Assembly (NCBI GenBank): GCA_036389715.1
Contig: DASVWH010000027.1
Coordinates: 1-34,725 of the forward strand
Direction: 5' to 3'
DNA: 34,725 nt
From: DASVWH01 sp036389715
GTDB taxonomy: Bacteria > Acidobacteriota > Blastocatellia > Pyrinomonadales > Pyrinomonadaceae
In this document: piece after piece, positions 7,951 through 19,311 of the stretch
How the letters are laid out: the number at the start of each line of letters is the position of its first letter
Numbering within the stretch: the stretch's first letter is position 1
Translations under genes and position numbers: made by a program
Notes under the pieces: model-generated
What the model saw: the letters and a program-made list of their open reading frames with translations, nothing else
Told to the model about the DNA's origin: nothing
Databases searched by the model: none

Positions 7951-8673
7951 ATGAACCTGAGCGGGAAAACGGCGATAGTGACGGGCGGGACGAAGGGCAT
8001 CGGGCGCGGCATTGCGCAGGCGCTGGTGCGCGAGGGGATGAACGTCTGCATCAGCGCGCGCCACGTCGAGGAGATCGAGGCGGCGGTCGACGAGTTGAGC
8101 GAGCTGGGGGAGGGAAGCGTCACGGGCGCGGTCTGTGATGTTCGTGATTACGACGAGGTAAAGGCGCTCGTCGAGCACGCGGCCGCGGAGCTGGGCGGCC
8201 TTGACGTGCTGGTCAATAACGCGGGCATAGGCATCTTCGGGCGCGTTGACGAAACCTCACCGGAGGATTTCCGCGCCGTCCTGGAAACGAATCTCTTCGG
8301 CGTCTTCTATTGCTGCCGCGAGGCGATTCCGCTGATGAAGCAGCGCGGCGGCGGTTATATCATCAACATCTCTTCGCTCGCCGGGACGAACGCGCACCCG
8401 CGCATGACGGCCTACAACGCCTCGAAATTCGGGCTCAACGGCTTCAGCGAGGCCCTGATGCAGGAGGTGCGCCACGACGGCATCAAGGTCAGCTACATCA
8501 TGCCTGGCTCGGTCAACACGCACTTCGGGGGCGGCGAGCCGGGCGAGGAGAGAAGCTGGCAGCTACAGCCCGAGGACATCGCGCGCGTCGTCCTGGACCT
8601 GCTGCATCAGGACGAGCGAAGCCTGCCGAGCCGCGTCGAGATCAGGCCGAGCCGTCCGCCGCAAAAGTCTTAG
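7951..8673 (+). CDS. Short-chain dehydrogenase/reductase (classical SDR)
   Basis: This 240-residue cytoplasmic NAD(P)-dependent oxidoreductase has a Rossmann fold. The cofactor motif TGGTKGIGRGIA lies at residues 11-22, VNNAGIGIFG follows strand beta-4, and the active-site serine is in INISSLAG. The YxxxK motif is in AYNASKFGLNGFSEAL, followed by IMPGSVNTHFGG. Arg (SAR) after beta-2 suggests NADP(H) preference, which is an inference. A strong ribosome binding site, GGGGGGAAG, sits right before the ATG, just outside the repeat arm. The substrate cannot be read from sequence; 3-oxoacyl-ACP-reductase-like or sugar/alcohol dehydrogenase roles are possible. Confidence 0.93.
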   Translation: MNLSGKTAIVTGGTKGIGRGIAQALVREGMNVCISARHVEEIEAAVDELSELGEGSVTGAVCDVRDYDEVKALVEHAAAELGGLDVLVNNAGIGIFGRVDETSPEDFRAVLETNLFGVFYCCREAIPLMKQRGGGYIINISSLAGTNAHPRMTAYNASKFGLNGFSEALMQEVRHDGIKVSYIMPGSVNTHFGGGEPGEERSWQLQPEDIARVVLDLLHQDERSLPSRVEIRPSRPPQKS

Positions 8674-8720
8674 CGCACGAGCCTTAGTTTCAGCGCACGA
8701 GCCTTAAAGCACGCTAAGGC
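8672..8720. repeat. Direct repeat and small hairpin after the SDR gene
   Basis: AGCGCACGAGCCTTA occurs twice, at 8672-8686 and 8692-8706, with a 20-base step; the first copy overlaps the SDR stop codon. GCCTTA at 8701-8706 pairs with TAAGGC at 8715-8720. The hairpin may end SDR transcription, although no U-tract follows directly. Confidence 0.5.
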
Positions 8721-8795
8721 CCGCTGCCGCCTGCCGCTCTTCTTCATGCTTTTTATCTTGTCGGGGCCGGGTTTCGCCTGAAGGGACGAAAAGGG

Positions 8796-9245
8796 ATGCG
8801 GGCCGTGCTGCAAAGAGTGACTCGCGCCTCTGTCAGCGCAGAGGGCCAGGTTGTCGGAGAGATCGGCCGAGGGCTCGTCGTGCTGCTCGGTGTCGCACGG
8901 GACGACGGCTTGCAGGACGTGAAGTATCTGGCAGAGAAGATCACCGGCATCCGTCTGTTCGATGATGCCGACGGCCAGATGAATTTGTCCGTGCTGGATG
9001 CTGGCGGCGCGCTGCTGGTTATTTCGCAGTTTACGCTGTATGGTGACGCGCGTCGCGGACGGCGGCCTTCCTGGAGCAAGGCCGCCCCGCCCGAGATTGC
9101 CGGGCCGCTCTACGAGGCTTTCGTCGCCGAAGCGGCACGCCTGGTCCAACACGTCGAGACGGGCAGCTTTCGCCGGATGATGCAGGTGGAACTGGTCAAC
9201 GATGGGCCCGTGACTATCCTGCTCGATAGTCGCAAGCTGTTTTGA
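8796..9245 (+). CDS. dtd: D-aminoacyl-tRNA deacylase
   Basis: DTD is a cytoplasmic proofreading enzyme that hydrolyses D-amino acids (and glycine mischarged on tRNA-Ala) from tRNA. The 149-residue length is standard. The start MRAVLQRVTRASVSAEGQ, the active-site segment SQFTLYGDARRGRRPSW and the C-terminal VELVNDGPVTILLDSRK (variant of the conserved Gly-cisPro region NxGPVT) identify the family. A purine-rich site (AAGGGACGAAAAGGG) precedes the ATG. It is followed by the cyclophilin lipoprotein gene after a GC-rich hairpin, so co-transcription is uncertain. Confidence 0.97.
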   Translation: MRAVLQRVTRASVSAEGQVVGEIGRGLVVLLGVARDDGLQDVKYLAEKITGIRLFDDADGQMNLSVLDAGGALLVISQFTLYGDARRGRRPSWSKAAPPEIAGPLYEAFVAEAARLVQHVETGSFRRMMQVELVNDGPVTILLDSRKLF

Positions 9246-9267
9246 AGGCAGCCCCGCGGGCTTGGTC

Positions 9268-9313
9268 GGCCGGGCGTCTTGCGCCCGAGGGCGGCCGGGC
9301 TCCAGCGCCCGGC
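9268..9313. other. GC-rich hairpins between dtd and the cyclophilin gene
   Basis: GCCGGGCG (9269-9276) pairs exactly with CGCCCGGC (9306-9313). Inside it, GGGCG pairs with CGCCC around a TCTTG loop (9272-9286). No T-tract follows, so it may be an mRNA structure or a weak terminator. Confidence 0.4.
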
Positions 9314-9351
9314 GACGTGCAGTAGTAAACTTTTGAGGAGGCAAACTTATA

Positions 9352-10092
9352 GTGAACAAGCGAGGGCTGAACTGGTTGGCGGGGATGATGCGCCCGCGCC
9401 GTGCGTGGAGGATTCCGGCGTTGAGCCTGCTGCTGCTGGCGCTGCTGTTGTCCGCGTGCAGCGGCAACCGGAGTGCGTCAAAGGATTCGGACACGGGCGA
9501 AGATGACGAGGCGGCGCTGGAAGCGAAAGTCAGGAAGGGCGTTAAACCCGCGGCCGATGCGGAAGCGGCCGTCTTCGAGACGGATTTCGGCAGGATCGTC
9601 ATCGAGCTTTATCCCAACCTCGCGCCGAGAATGGTCGAGCGTTTCAAACAGCTCATCAAGGAAGGCTTCTACACGGGGACGACCTTTCACAGGGTCAACC
9701 CGCAGCTCGGCATCATCCAGGGCGGCGACCCTCTCTCGAAGGACGATAATCCGGCCAACGATGGAACGGGTGATTCGCCCTATCCGAATGTGCCGGGAGA
9801 GTTCAGCGATGTGCCTTACGAGCGCGGGATTGTCGGCGCGGCGCGCAAAGGCGGCGGGATGGGAATGACCGAAGCGCAGGCGCGCGACACGGCCAATTGC
9901 CAGTTCTATATCACGCTCAAGCGCGTCCAGGCCTTCGACACGCGCTACACCGTCTTCGGGCGCGTGATCGAGGGCCTGAACACGGCCGATGTCATCGCGG
10001 GCGCGCCCACCGATCAAGCGTCCGAGCGCCCGGCCGACAAGATCGTCATCAAGAACGCCACGCTTGAGCCTCGCTCTAACTTCGGGAAATAA
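9352..10092 (+). CDS. Cyclophilin-type peptidyl-prolyl cis-trans isomerase, lipoprotein
   Basis: This 246-residue extracytoplasmic isomerase is probably lipid-anchored. A hydrophobic signal is followed by the lipobox LLSAC (Cys36), then a charged linker and a cyclophilin domain (about residues 72-240). Recognisable parts are FETDFGRIVIELYPNLAP, the catalytic-site FHRV, IQGGDP, ERGIVGAAR, NCQFYITL (usually SQFFI) and YTVFGRVIEGLNTADVI. The family's cyclosporin-binding Trp is not present, as in many bacterial members. The start is GTG at 9352, after GAGGAGG at 9335-9341. Its job is probably folding of exported proteins. Confidence 0.93.
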   Translation: MNKRGLNWLAGMMRPRRAWRIPALSLLLLALLLSACSGNRSASKDSDTGEDDEAALEAKVRKGVKPAADAEAAVFETDFGRIVIELYPNLAPRMVERFKQLIKEGFYTGTTFHRVNPQLGIIQGGDPLSKDDNPANDGTGDSPYPNVPGEFSDVPYERGIVGAARKGGGMGMTEAQARDTANCQFYITLKRVQAFDTRYTVFGRVIEGLNTADVIAGAPTDQASERPADKIVIKNATLEPRSNFGK

Positions 10093-10100
10093 GGGGAGGA

Positions 10101-10189
10101 CAGTTTTCAGTTTTCAGTTTTCAGTGTTCAGTTTTCAGCAGAGACCATCTTGCTTTTAACTGAAAACTGAAAACCGAAAACCGAAAACT
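10101..10189. repeat. Heptamer fold-back repeat between convergent genes
   Basis: The left arm repeats TTTTCAG (10101-10138) and the right arm repeats CTGAAAA/CCGAAAA (10159-10189), joined by a short non-repeated loop. The complete structure is a near-perfect hairpin of about 30 bp. It fills the gap between two convergent genes and reaches the stop codon of the minus-strand gene, so it could serve as a bidirectional terminator. Confidence 0.85.
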
Positions 10190-10588
10190 TCAAATCGTGT
10201 CTTCATCGGCCTTCGAGTCTTCGTCAAGCTCAAAGCGGTCGCGGTCGCGGCGGTCAATCTTATCCAGAAATTCCAGTTCTTCGTTGTCCTCGAAGGTGAC
10301 GCCGACGGCGGCCGCGTTCTCTTCGACGATGGACTGGTCGGGCGTCGGGTTATCGCCCGAGACGGACTCTGTCCCGCTATCGTTGACATCCTCCCAGGAG
10401 GCATCCAGGTCGCCGCCCGCGTCACGCGGCGAGGCGGCCGTTTGGTTGCGCAGCCGCTGTGCCAGGAGGTCAGGGTCTTTCGGAGTACGTGAGATCTCCT
10501 CCTCCATGAAGGCTTCGATCTCCGGGTCGGGCACGAAATCCGGGTTGTTGCTCAGGTACTCAAAATCTTCCGGCCTTTTTTTAGGCAT
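10190..10588 (-). CDS. Small acidic cytoplasmic protein, DUF6335-like
   Basis: This 132-residue acidic protein has no signal peptide or membrane segment. The pattern DLDASWEDVNDSGTESV, then NPTPDQSIVEENAAAVGVTFEDNEELEFLDKIDRRDRDRFELD, resembles what I remember of the DUF6335 family of cyanobacteria and others (PTPDQ, then a hydrophobic/acidic core, then RDRxRWELDP). The function of that family is unknown. I chose the ATG at 10588 because AAGGA lies directly upstream on the minus strand; a longer reading to 10639 lacks such a site. The C-terminus (DEDSKADEDTI) is disordered. Confidence 0.75.
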   Translation of the reverse strand: MPKKRPEDFEYLSNNPDFVPDPEIEAFMEEEISRTPKDPDLLAQRLRNQTAASPRDAGGDLDASWEDVNDSGTESVSGDNPTPDQSIVEENAAAVGVTFEDNEELEFLDKIDRRDRDRFELDEDSKADEDTI

Positions 10589-10871
10589 CTTCCTTGTATC
10601 CTTGAAAAAGCATTCGGCTGACAGCCACCGGCCGGTCACTCGTGCGGCCCTTGAGGGGTTGACGCTGCCGGGCTAGCCTTGCTCGACCGGCCCGCTCAAA
10701 GCTCAACTTCAAGCGCCTGGGACGCCGGTTGAATGCGAAAGCAAATGATTGATTGCTGATCGCCTGCAATATAACAAATAGGCGTCGCCAGGGGCAATCT
10801 ACTCCCGGGCGGCCAGGCGTGCTCTGCGTCCGTAGACTCTGAGCCTCTGGACGAAATCCCTCCTCAAAGCC

Positions 10872-12095
10872 TCAGTCGCTGCGTTCGCAGAGCCTCCCGG
10901 CGATCAACTCCCCGGCCAGTTGATGCCCGGCGATATTCCAGTGACCGTTTCCGATGTCTTTGCCGAACCCGTGCAGGAAGACCCCGTTCTGCTCGGCGTA
11001 AGCCTGTAGCGCCGGGGCCAATGTGAGCACCGGAATCTCGTTGCGCTGACAGAGAGACCTGATACGCATGTCCGGGTAGAAGAGGTCCGCGATGCCGAGG
11101 CGCTCGGCGAACTGCTGGCGGGTGGCCCGGTCCGGGTGAACCTGTATGCCGTTGCTCAGTGTCACGACCAGAAAGCTCGCGCCCCTGCTCCTGGCCTCGT
11201 CGCGCATGAGGAGAATCAGTCCTTCCGTGACGCGCCAGGCGTCGGCCCAGACTGCATCGCCCGGCTCGCGATAGATCAGGTTGTCTATACCGACCTCGGC
11301 GGCGGGCGGGGCGCTCTCCGGGCGCGGGTTGCTCTGCGCCACCGCTGGCCGCGGCGCGCTCCTTTGCTCTCTGCGTGAGGCGATGAGCGTCTTGACGGTG
11401 ACCTGTGCTTCGTGCAGCGCCTGGACCACGCGCAGGTGATCGTCGAACCATCTCCCCAGGCGGCTCAGCGCAGATTGCCGCAAGCGAAACGTGGAAAGCT
11501 CACGGAACGAATTGTCGAGCGCCAGTTGACCGTCGCGGTAGACGAAGTAGGGAATCTCCGTCGCCTCCTTCAAGGCCAGTGAATTGTCCGTGATGTCGTT
11601 GTTGGTCGTCACGGCGAGCAGCACTATGTCCGGCGAATATTCCCAGACGCGCTCGCGCAGCGTGAGCAGCTCCTGCGCAGTGCCGTAGCCGGAGACCCCG
11701 AAATTGATGACCTCGACCCGCCGCCCGTCGAGCGCCCCGCACTGGTTGAGCCTCTCTTCCATCACGGCCCAGAAGGTATTCTCCGCGGGGACTTGCAGCG
11801 CCTCGGCATAGGAATCCCCGAGGACCGCGATGCGAATCGTGCCGGGCGGCTTCTGCCTGGCATGCTCACGATCACGCAGGCCCTCGCTATTGATGCGAAC
11901 GTAAGCCCTGCCCTCCTTGCGATACCAGCCCTCTACGCCCGGCCGCAGGGCGTTGCCTCGTACCGCATCCGCCGTATAAAAGTTCGGGTAGCTATAGCCG
12001 ATGGCGCGCAGGGCAACCTCGGCTATCAGGAGGCCGAACAGTGTGCTTGCGATGATGACCAGAAACTTCGCCCGTGTGCTCTTCTTGTTGGACAA
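10872..12095 (-). CDS. SGNH/GDSL-type hydrolase with N-terminal membrane anchor
   Basis: This 407-residue protein has one N-terminal transmembrane helix (FLVIIASTLFGLLIAEVAL) and an extracytoplasmic esterase/acetyltransferase-like SGNH domain. The nucleophile block is VLGDSYAEALQ (Ser95), the oxyanion Gly block is INFGVSGYGT (about 131-139), and TNND (about 164-167) supplies the oxyanion Asn. The C-terminal GNGHWNIAGH (about 382-391) resembles the catalytic DxH block, with Asn where Asp is usual. That may affect catalysis or mean that a nearby Asp (GKDIGNG) substitutes. The start is TTG at 12095; an in-frame stop lies 18 bases upstream and no ATG fits the membrane helix. It may act on cell-surface glycans, as AlgX-like proteins do, but this is inference. 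Confidence 0.85.
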   Translation of the reverse strand: MSNKKSTRAKFLVIIASTLFGLLIAEVALRAIGYSYPNFYTADAVRGNALRPGVEGWYRKEGRAYVRINSEGLRDREHARQKPPGTIRIAVLGDSYAEALQVPAENTFWAVMEERLNQCGALDGRRVEVINFGVSGYGTAQELLTLRERVWEYSPDIVLLAVTTNNDITDNSLALKEATEIPYFVYRDGQLALDNSFRELSTFRLRQSALSRLGRWFDDHLRVVQALHEAQVTVKTLIASRREQRSAPRPAVAQSNPRPESAPPAAEVGIDNLIYREPGDAVWADAWRVTEGLILLMRDEARSRGASFLVVTLSNGIQVHPDRATRQQFAERLGIADLFYPDMRIRSLCQRNEIPVLTLAPALQAYAEQNGVFLHGFGKDIGNGHWNIAGHQLAGELIAGRLCERSD

Positions 12096-12253
12096 GCCCT
12101 TATGCTCTACTTAGTGAATTATCCGGTGCGTCCGCTATCTCTTTGTCGCGCGAAAATCAATGGCGGCCCGCAGTGCCCTGGATTATACCGCAGTTTTGAA
12201 GCGGGCTGCGTTTCCGCTTCGAGCCCGCGCAAGGGCGTCTCCAAACGACCTGC

Positions 12254-12283
12254 TTGACGTAGCGCGCCGCGCGCCCTTACACT
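12254..12283 (+). promoter_or_regulatory. Candidate promoter upstream of acnA
   Basis: TTGACG (12254-12259) and TACACT (12278-12283) are 18 bases apart in the gap between the divergent SGNH and acnA genes. The rest of this 284-base gap shows no gene. This was called by eye. Confidence 0.35.
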
Positions 12284-12379
12284 TGAGTTTGCAACACAAT
12301 AACCCTGATTCATCAACCTTTCACTGTGCGCCGCCCGCGCGGATGCGCCCGGTGATTTTGCACAAAAGTCTGGATTGAT

Positions 12380-15286
<2,907 letters not shown>

Positions 15287-15314
15287 GGCCGGGCGGGCAA
15301 CCGGCACAGTGGCG

Positions 15315-15370
15315 GAGGCAAAGGTCCGGGGGATGCGATTCCTTCCTTCCTTTGCCTCTCAACTTTTGAG
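15315..15370 (+). terminator. Hairpin terminator after acnA
   Basis: GAGGCAAAGG (15315-15324) pairs exactly with CCTTTGCCTC (15349-15358). A second small hairpin, CTCAA-CTT-TTGAG, follows at once and carries a short T run. It lies between acnA and the K+ channel gene. Confidence 0.6.
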
Positions 15371-15390
15371 GCTCTGACCTCCGGGATTCG

Positions 15391-16548
15391 ATGAAGACTC
15401 TTTTCTTTAGCCTGCTCGGCGTGAGCATCCTGATGCTGGTCGTCTACGATGTTTATGCGACCATTCTGCACGCGCGGGCGCGCTCCGGGCCGGTGGCCGA
15501 GACGTTGAATCGCATCGTCTGGCGCATCGCGCGTGCGTTGGCCTTCAGGCTCTCGCGGCAGCGCCGCCACCGCCTGCTCAACAGCATCGGCCCCATCCTC
15601 CTGCCGCTCTTAATCATCGTCTTCATCGTGCTCCTGACGCTCGGCTTCGCGCTCGTGTATTACCCGCGGATGCCCGCCTCCTTCAACGTCGCGTTGGAAG
15701 CGCAGAGCGCGCCCTGGATCGAGTCGCTCTACTTCAGCGGGATTACGCTGACGACCGTCGGTTACGGCGACATCACTCCGCATTCGACGGAGATGCGTTT
15801 GACGGCGATGTTCGAGTCCGCTTCGGGGCTGGCCTTAATCTCGCTGGCGGTCACTTACCTGATTACGGTCTATGCGGCGCTGGAGCGCAAGCGGGCCGGC
15901 GCCATCTCCTTCTATCACCAGGCGGAAGAGGGCGCGGACGTGGCGGCCTTCATCGACCATCACTTCGTCGAGGGCGCATTTCACGGCTTGCAGGCGACCC
16001 TGCGCGTGGCGGCGCGCGACATCCAGGAGCTGCTCGAATCGCACGTCGAGCATCCGGTCATACACTACTTTCATCCGGTCGAAGTCTATAAGAGCATGCC
16101 GCGAATGCTCTTTCTGGTGCTTGAGCTGGGCGTTGTGATTCACTCCTGCCTGGACGGGGAAGAGTACAGGGGCCTGCGCGAGCGGCCCGAAGTGCGCACG
16201 CTGGCCGCCAGCTCGCGCCACGTCCTCCAGGAATTGATTAACTCGCTCGACCTGGAGCGGCGCTTCAAGCGGCGCGTGGAGACCTCCCGCGAAGAGTCCG
16301 GCAGGCGGGAGCAGCGCTTCAGGCAGACCATGCAGCGGCTCGGCAAGGCCGGTATCAAGACAGCGCCCGACCGGCACGCGGCCTGGGACGAATACCGCTC
16401 GCGCCGCGACGAGTGGGAGACGCAGCTGCATCGCTTCAGCAGCTACCTGGGCTATGAATGGGAGGAAGTGACGGGCGACGCGGACCTCCGCTACGCCGCC
16501 GACGAAGAGATGGAAGAGCCGCGCGAGGGCCGGGGCCAAAAGCTCTAA
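15391..16548 (+). CDS. Potassium channel-like protein with large C-terminal domain
   Basis: This 385-residue inner-membrane protein has the K+ selectivity filter TVGYGD at residues 122-127 (LYFSGITLTTVGYGDITP). Hydrophobic segments lie at about 4-25, 69-92 and 136-163 around a pore loop, so it is an Ion_trans_2-type channel with an extra N-terminal helix. The remaining 220 residues are cytoplasmic and do not show a RCK/TrkA Rossmann motif (no GxGxxG). They are rich in His, Glu and Arg (FIDHHFVEGAFHGLQ, LLESHVEHPVIHYFHPVE) and helical, with a coiled-coil-like end (RRFKRRVETSREESGRREQRF). Gating ligand and ion selectivity are unproven beyond the filter. Confidence 0.9.
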   Translation: MKTLFFSLLGVSILMLVVYDVYATILHARARSGPVAETLNRIVWRIARALAFRLSRQRRHRLLNSIGPILLPLLIIVFIVLLTLGFALVYYPRMPASFNVALEAQSAPWIESLYFSGITLTTVGYGDITPHSTEMRLTAMFESASGLALISLAVTYLITVYAALERKRAGAISFYHQAEEGADVAAFIDHHFVEGAFHGLQATLRVAARDIQELLESHVEHPVIHYFHPVEVYKSMPRMLFLVLELGVVIHSCLDGEEYRGLRERPEVRTLAASSRHVLQELINSLDLERRFKRRVETSREESGRREQRFRQTMQRLGKAGIKTAPDRHAAWDEYRSRRDEWETQLHRFSSYLGYEWEEVTGDADLRYAADEEMEEPREGRGQKL

Positions 16549-16750
16549 TGAAGGGGCGGGCCGGGCTTGCGGCGCTTGATGCTTGACGCCCGGTTAGAGG
16601 GTTGCGGGCGCAAGCGCCGGAGGGCCCGCGCCGCCCGGACACGGCCCGGTCCGCTACTTGGACTTTAGCCGCGACGCAGTGTTACATTATTCGTCGAAAC
16701 CGAAAACCCACGGGCTCTTTCAACCAATCAACCTTAGAGGAGTAATCGTT

Positions 16751-18262
16751 ATGTCGTCCGCGCAGCAACCAGCCGCATCGAACACGCCCCGCAAGTATCA
16801 ACTGCTGATAGACGGGAAATGGGTAGACGCCGAATCCGGCAAGACCTTCGAGACGCCCAATCCTTCGACGGGTCAGACGCTGGCCGAAGTGGCCGAAGCA
16901 GACAAGGCCGACGTTGACAAGGCCGTGGCGGCGGCGCGCCGTGCCTACGAGGGTAAGTGGTCGCGGATGAGCGCGCGTGATCGCGGGCGGCTGCTCTACA
17001 AGCTCTCGCAACTGATAGAGCAGCACGCAGAGGAGCTGGCCGCGCTGGAAACTGCCGACAACGGCAAGCCGATTCGTGAGTCTCTCTACATAGATGTCCC
17101 GCAGGTCGTGGAAAACTTCGAGTATTTCGCGGGCTACGCGACGAAGATCGAGGGCGAGACCATCCCCGTCCCCGGACAGATGTTCAACTACACGTTGCGC
17201 GAGCCCCTCGGCGTCTGCGGCCAGATTATCCCCTGGAATTTCCCGCTCCTGATGGCCGCCTGGAAGCTCGCGCCCGCGCTCGCCGCCGGTAATACCATCG
17301 TCCTGAAGCCCGCCGAGCAGACGCCCGTGACGGCCATGGAGCTCGGCAAGCTGATTCAGGAGGCAGGCTTTCCCGACGGCGTCGTCAACATCGTTCCGGG
17401 CTTCGGCGAGACGGCGGGCGCGGCACTGGCCTCGCATCCCGGCATAGACAAGATAGCCTTTACCGGCTCGACCGATGTCGGCAAACTCGTCGCGCGCGAG
17501 GCGGCGCAGAATCTGACGAAGGTCTCTTTGGAGCTGGGCGGCAAAGCGCCGAACATAGTCTTCGCCGACGCCAACATCGAGCAGGCGGTCAACGGCGCGA
17601 TGATGGGCATCTTCTTCAACCAGGGTCAGGTCTGCTGTGCGGGCTCGCGGCTCTTCCTGGAAGAGAGCATCAAGGAAGAGTTCCTCGAACGCTTCAAGGA
17701 GAAGGCGCAGAAGATACGGGTCGGCAATCCGATGGATAAGACGACGCACATGGGCCCGCAGGTCTCGCGCGAGCAGTTAGACCGCATCAAGGGCTACGTT
17801 GACGTGGCGCGCGAGGAGGGAGCGACCGTGCTCTCGGGCGGCGTCTGCCCGCAGCTCGAAGGCGATTTCCAGCAGGGCTTCTTCTTCCAGCCGACCATCT
17901 TCAGCGAGGTCAAGAACCAGATGCGCGTCGCGCAGGAAGAGATTTTCGGCCCCGTCACTTCCGTCATCACCTTCACCGACGAGAAGGAGCTGATCCGGCA
18001 GGCGAACGAGACCATCTACGGCCTCTCGGCCGGAATCTGGACGCGCGACATCGTCCGCGCGCACCGCTTCGCCAAAGAAGTCCACGCCGGGACGGTCTGG
18101 ATCAACACCTTCAACATGTTCAATGCCGCGTCTCCCTTCGGCGGCTTCAAGCAGTCCGGCTACGGCCGCGAGATGGGCAAGCACGCCCTCGAACTCTACA
18201 CGCAGGTCAAGAGCGTCTGGGTTGACCTCTCCGGCAAGCCGATGGGCTGGTACGATAACTAG
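16751..18262 (+). CDS. Aldehyde dehydrogenase (NAD+-dependent, ALDH1/2-like)
   Basis: This 503-residue cytoplasmic enzyme oxidises aldehydes to acids. The active site is complete: Asn in IIPWNFPLLM, general base Glu261 in LELGGKAPN, and catalytic Cys295 in FNQGQVCCAGSR. Cofactor motifs FTGSTDVGK and EIFGPV are present, and the C-terminus has FGGFKQSGYGREMG. It is closest in style to the class 1/2 and betaine-aldehyde-like group; the substrate is not readable. I chose the ATG at 16751 because GAGGAG lies 9-14 bases upstream. The frame stays open back to 16658, but that stretch has no ribosome site or family similarity. Confidence 0.95.
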   Translation: MSSAQQPAASNTPRKYQLLIDGKWVDAESGKTFETPNPSTGQTLAEVAEADKADVDKAVAAARRAYEGKWSRMSARDRGRLLYKLSQLIEQHAEELAALETADNGKPIRESLYIDVPQVVENFEYFAGYATKIEGETIPVPGQMFNYTLREPLGVCGQIIPWNFPLLMAAWKLAPALAAGNTIVLKPAEQTPVTAMELGKLIQEAGFPDGVVNIVPGFGETAGAALASHPGIDKIAFTGSTDVGKLVAREAAQNLTKVSLELGGKAPNIVFADANIEQAVNGAMMGIFFNQGQVCCAGSRLFLEESIKEEFLERFKEKAQKIRVGNPMDKTTHMGPQVSREQLDRIKGYVDVAREEGATVLSGGVCPQLEGDFQQGFFFQPTIFSEVKNQMRVAQEEIFGPVTSVITFTDEKELIRQANETIYGLSAGIWTRDIVRAHRFAKEVHAGTVWINTFNMFNAASPFGGFKQSGYGREMGKHALELYTQVKSVWVDLSGKPMGWYDN

Positions 18263-18269
18263 GAAAAGA

Positions 18270-18386
18270 CGTGAATCGTGAATCGTGAATCGTGAATCGT
18301 GAATCGTAAATCGTAAATCGTGAATCGTGAATAGATAAGGGCGACCGGACGCTTTTTCTATTTACGATTTACCATTTACGATTCAC
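18270..18386. repeat. Heptamer fold-back repeat after the aldehyde dehydrogenase gene
   Basis: The left arm has eight or more 7-mers of CGTGAAT/CGTAAAT (18270-18332). The right arm has TTTACGA and ATTTACGATTCAC (18360-18386), complementary to the left. About 27 unique bases including a T run (CTTTTTCTA) lie between. It ends just before the ribosome site GAAGGAG of the next gene. Confidence 0.85.
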
Positions 18387-18403
18387 TAAACGAAGGAGAT
18401 GCG

Positions 18404-18751
18404 ATGCAAATCGGTCGTAAGGCGGGCCTCTTAACTCTTCTCATCGCGGGCGCGCTGCTCCTGACGGCGTGCCCGCAGCGCGAGTCCATCTCGAAGGTGT
18501 TGGGCGACCCGGGCAAGTATCACAACAAGGAGGTCGGCATCGCCGGGACCGTGACGGACAGCTACGGGGCGCTGAACATCGGCGCGTATGAGCTGGACGA
18601 CGGGACCGGAAAGATATGGGTGATGACGAAGCAGGGCGTCCCTTCGCGCGGGGCCAGGATCGGGGCCAAGGGGCACGTCTACACGGGCTTCAACTATGGC
18701 GGGCGCAGCTTCGGCACTATCCTCGAAGAATCTGGGCGGAGCGTCAAGTAA
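18404..18751 (+). CDS. Small lipoprotein with OB-fold-like domain
   Basis: This 115-residue protein is exported and lipidated: hydrophobic signal, then lipobox LLTAC (Cys near residue 23). The mature part (KVLGDPGKYHNKEVGIAGTV, AYELDDGTGKIWVMT, GVPSRGARIGAKGHV) looks like a small OB-fold domain of the type seen in exported tRNA_anti-like proteins. I infer no nucleic-acid role for an extracytoplasmic copy. GAAGGAGATGCG precedes the ATG. The downstream DinB-like gene follows after 68 bases, so a shared transcript is possible. Confidence 0.82.
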   Translation: MQIGRKAGLLTLLIAGALLLTACPQRESISKVLGDPGKYHNKEVGIAGTVTDSYGALNIGAYELDDGTGKIWVMTKQGVPSRGARIGAKGHVYTGFNYGGRSFGTILEESGRSVK

Positions 18752-18819
18752 GTCTTCTTTGAGAGGGCCGGCCGTCGGCGGCTACGGCTGCGGGGCGGGC
18801 CTGCCGGGACCATGCACAG

Positions 18820-19299
18820 ATGAGCCAGCTTGTCTCCCTTCTCGACCGGCGCTTCGAGCTTCTGGACGCGCGCTCGCAGACTCTAGCCGGGCTCATCCCG
18901 CCTGAGCGGCTCTACTGGCAGCCGCGCCCGTCGAGCGGCGCGTTTCCGGTCTATTCCTGCGGCGAGCACCTGCTGCGCAGCGCCGCCGCCGTCGAGCAGA
19001 CCTTCGGCGGCCTGACCACCAACCTCTGGGACGACCCCTTCGAGTGGACGCTGCCCGAAACCCTGCCGACGCCGGAAAGCATCAAGGCATACCTCGACGA
19101 GGTCGAGGCGACCAGGCGCCGCGGCTTCGCGCTGCTGTCGGGCGATGTGGACCTGTCTAAGGAGCTGTCCGCGCCTTCGGGCGGGCTGCGCACGCTCTGC
19201 GACATGCTCCTGGAGACTCTCGAACGCGCGGCGCACCACCAGGGCAGGGCCTTTGCGACCTTCCGGCTCTTTTCGGACGCGCCGCTGCCGCGCCTCTGA
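18820..19299 (+). CDS. DinB-like four-helix protein
   Basis: This 159-residue protein resembles the DinB/YfiT superfamily of four-helix metal-binding proteins, many of which are thiol-transferases or of unknown role. Typical parts are the N-terminal helix LLDRRFELLDARSQTLAGL, PPERLYWQPRP, the SCGEHLLRSAAAVEQTF helix with His near residue 50, and the C-terminal AHHQGRAFATFRLF with a His pair. The His positions match a possible metal site. The ribosome site is weak. It ends 12 bases before the midA-like gene, so the two are probably co-transcribed. Confidence 0.78.
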   Translation: MSQLVSLLDRRFELLDARSQTLAGLIPPERLYWQPRPSSGAFPVYSCGEHLLRSAAAVEQTFGGLTTNLWDDPFEWTLPETLPTPESIKAYLDEVEATRRRGFALLSGDVDLSKELSAPSGGLRTLCDMLLETLERAAHHQGRAFATFRLFSDAPLPRL

Positions 19300-19311
19300 A
19301 CCAACGCAGAG

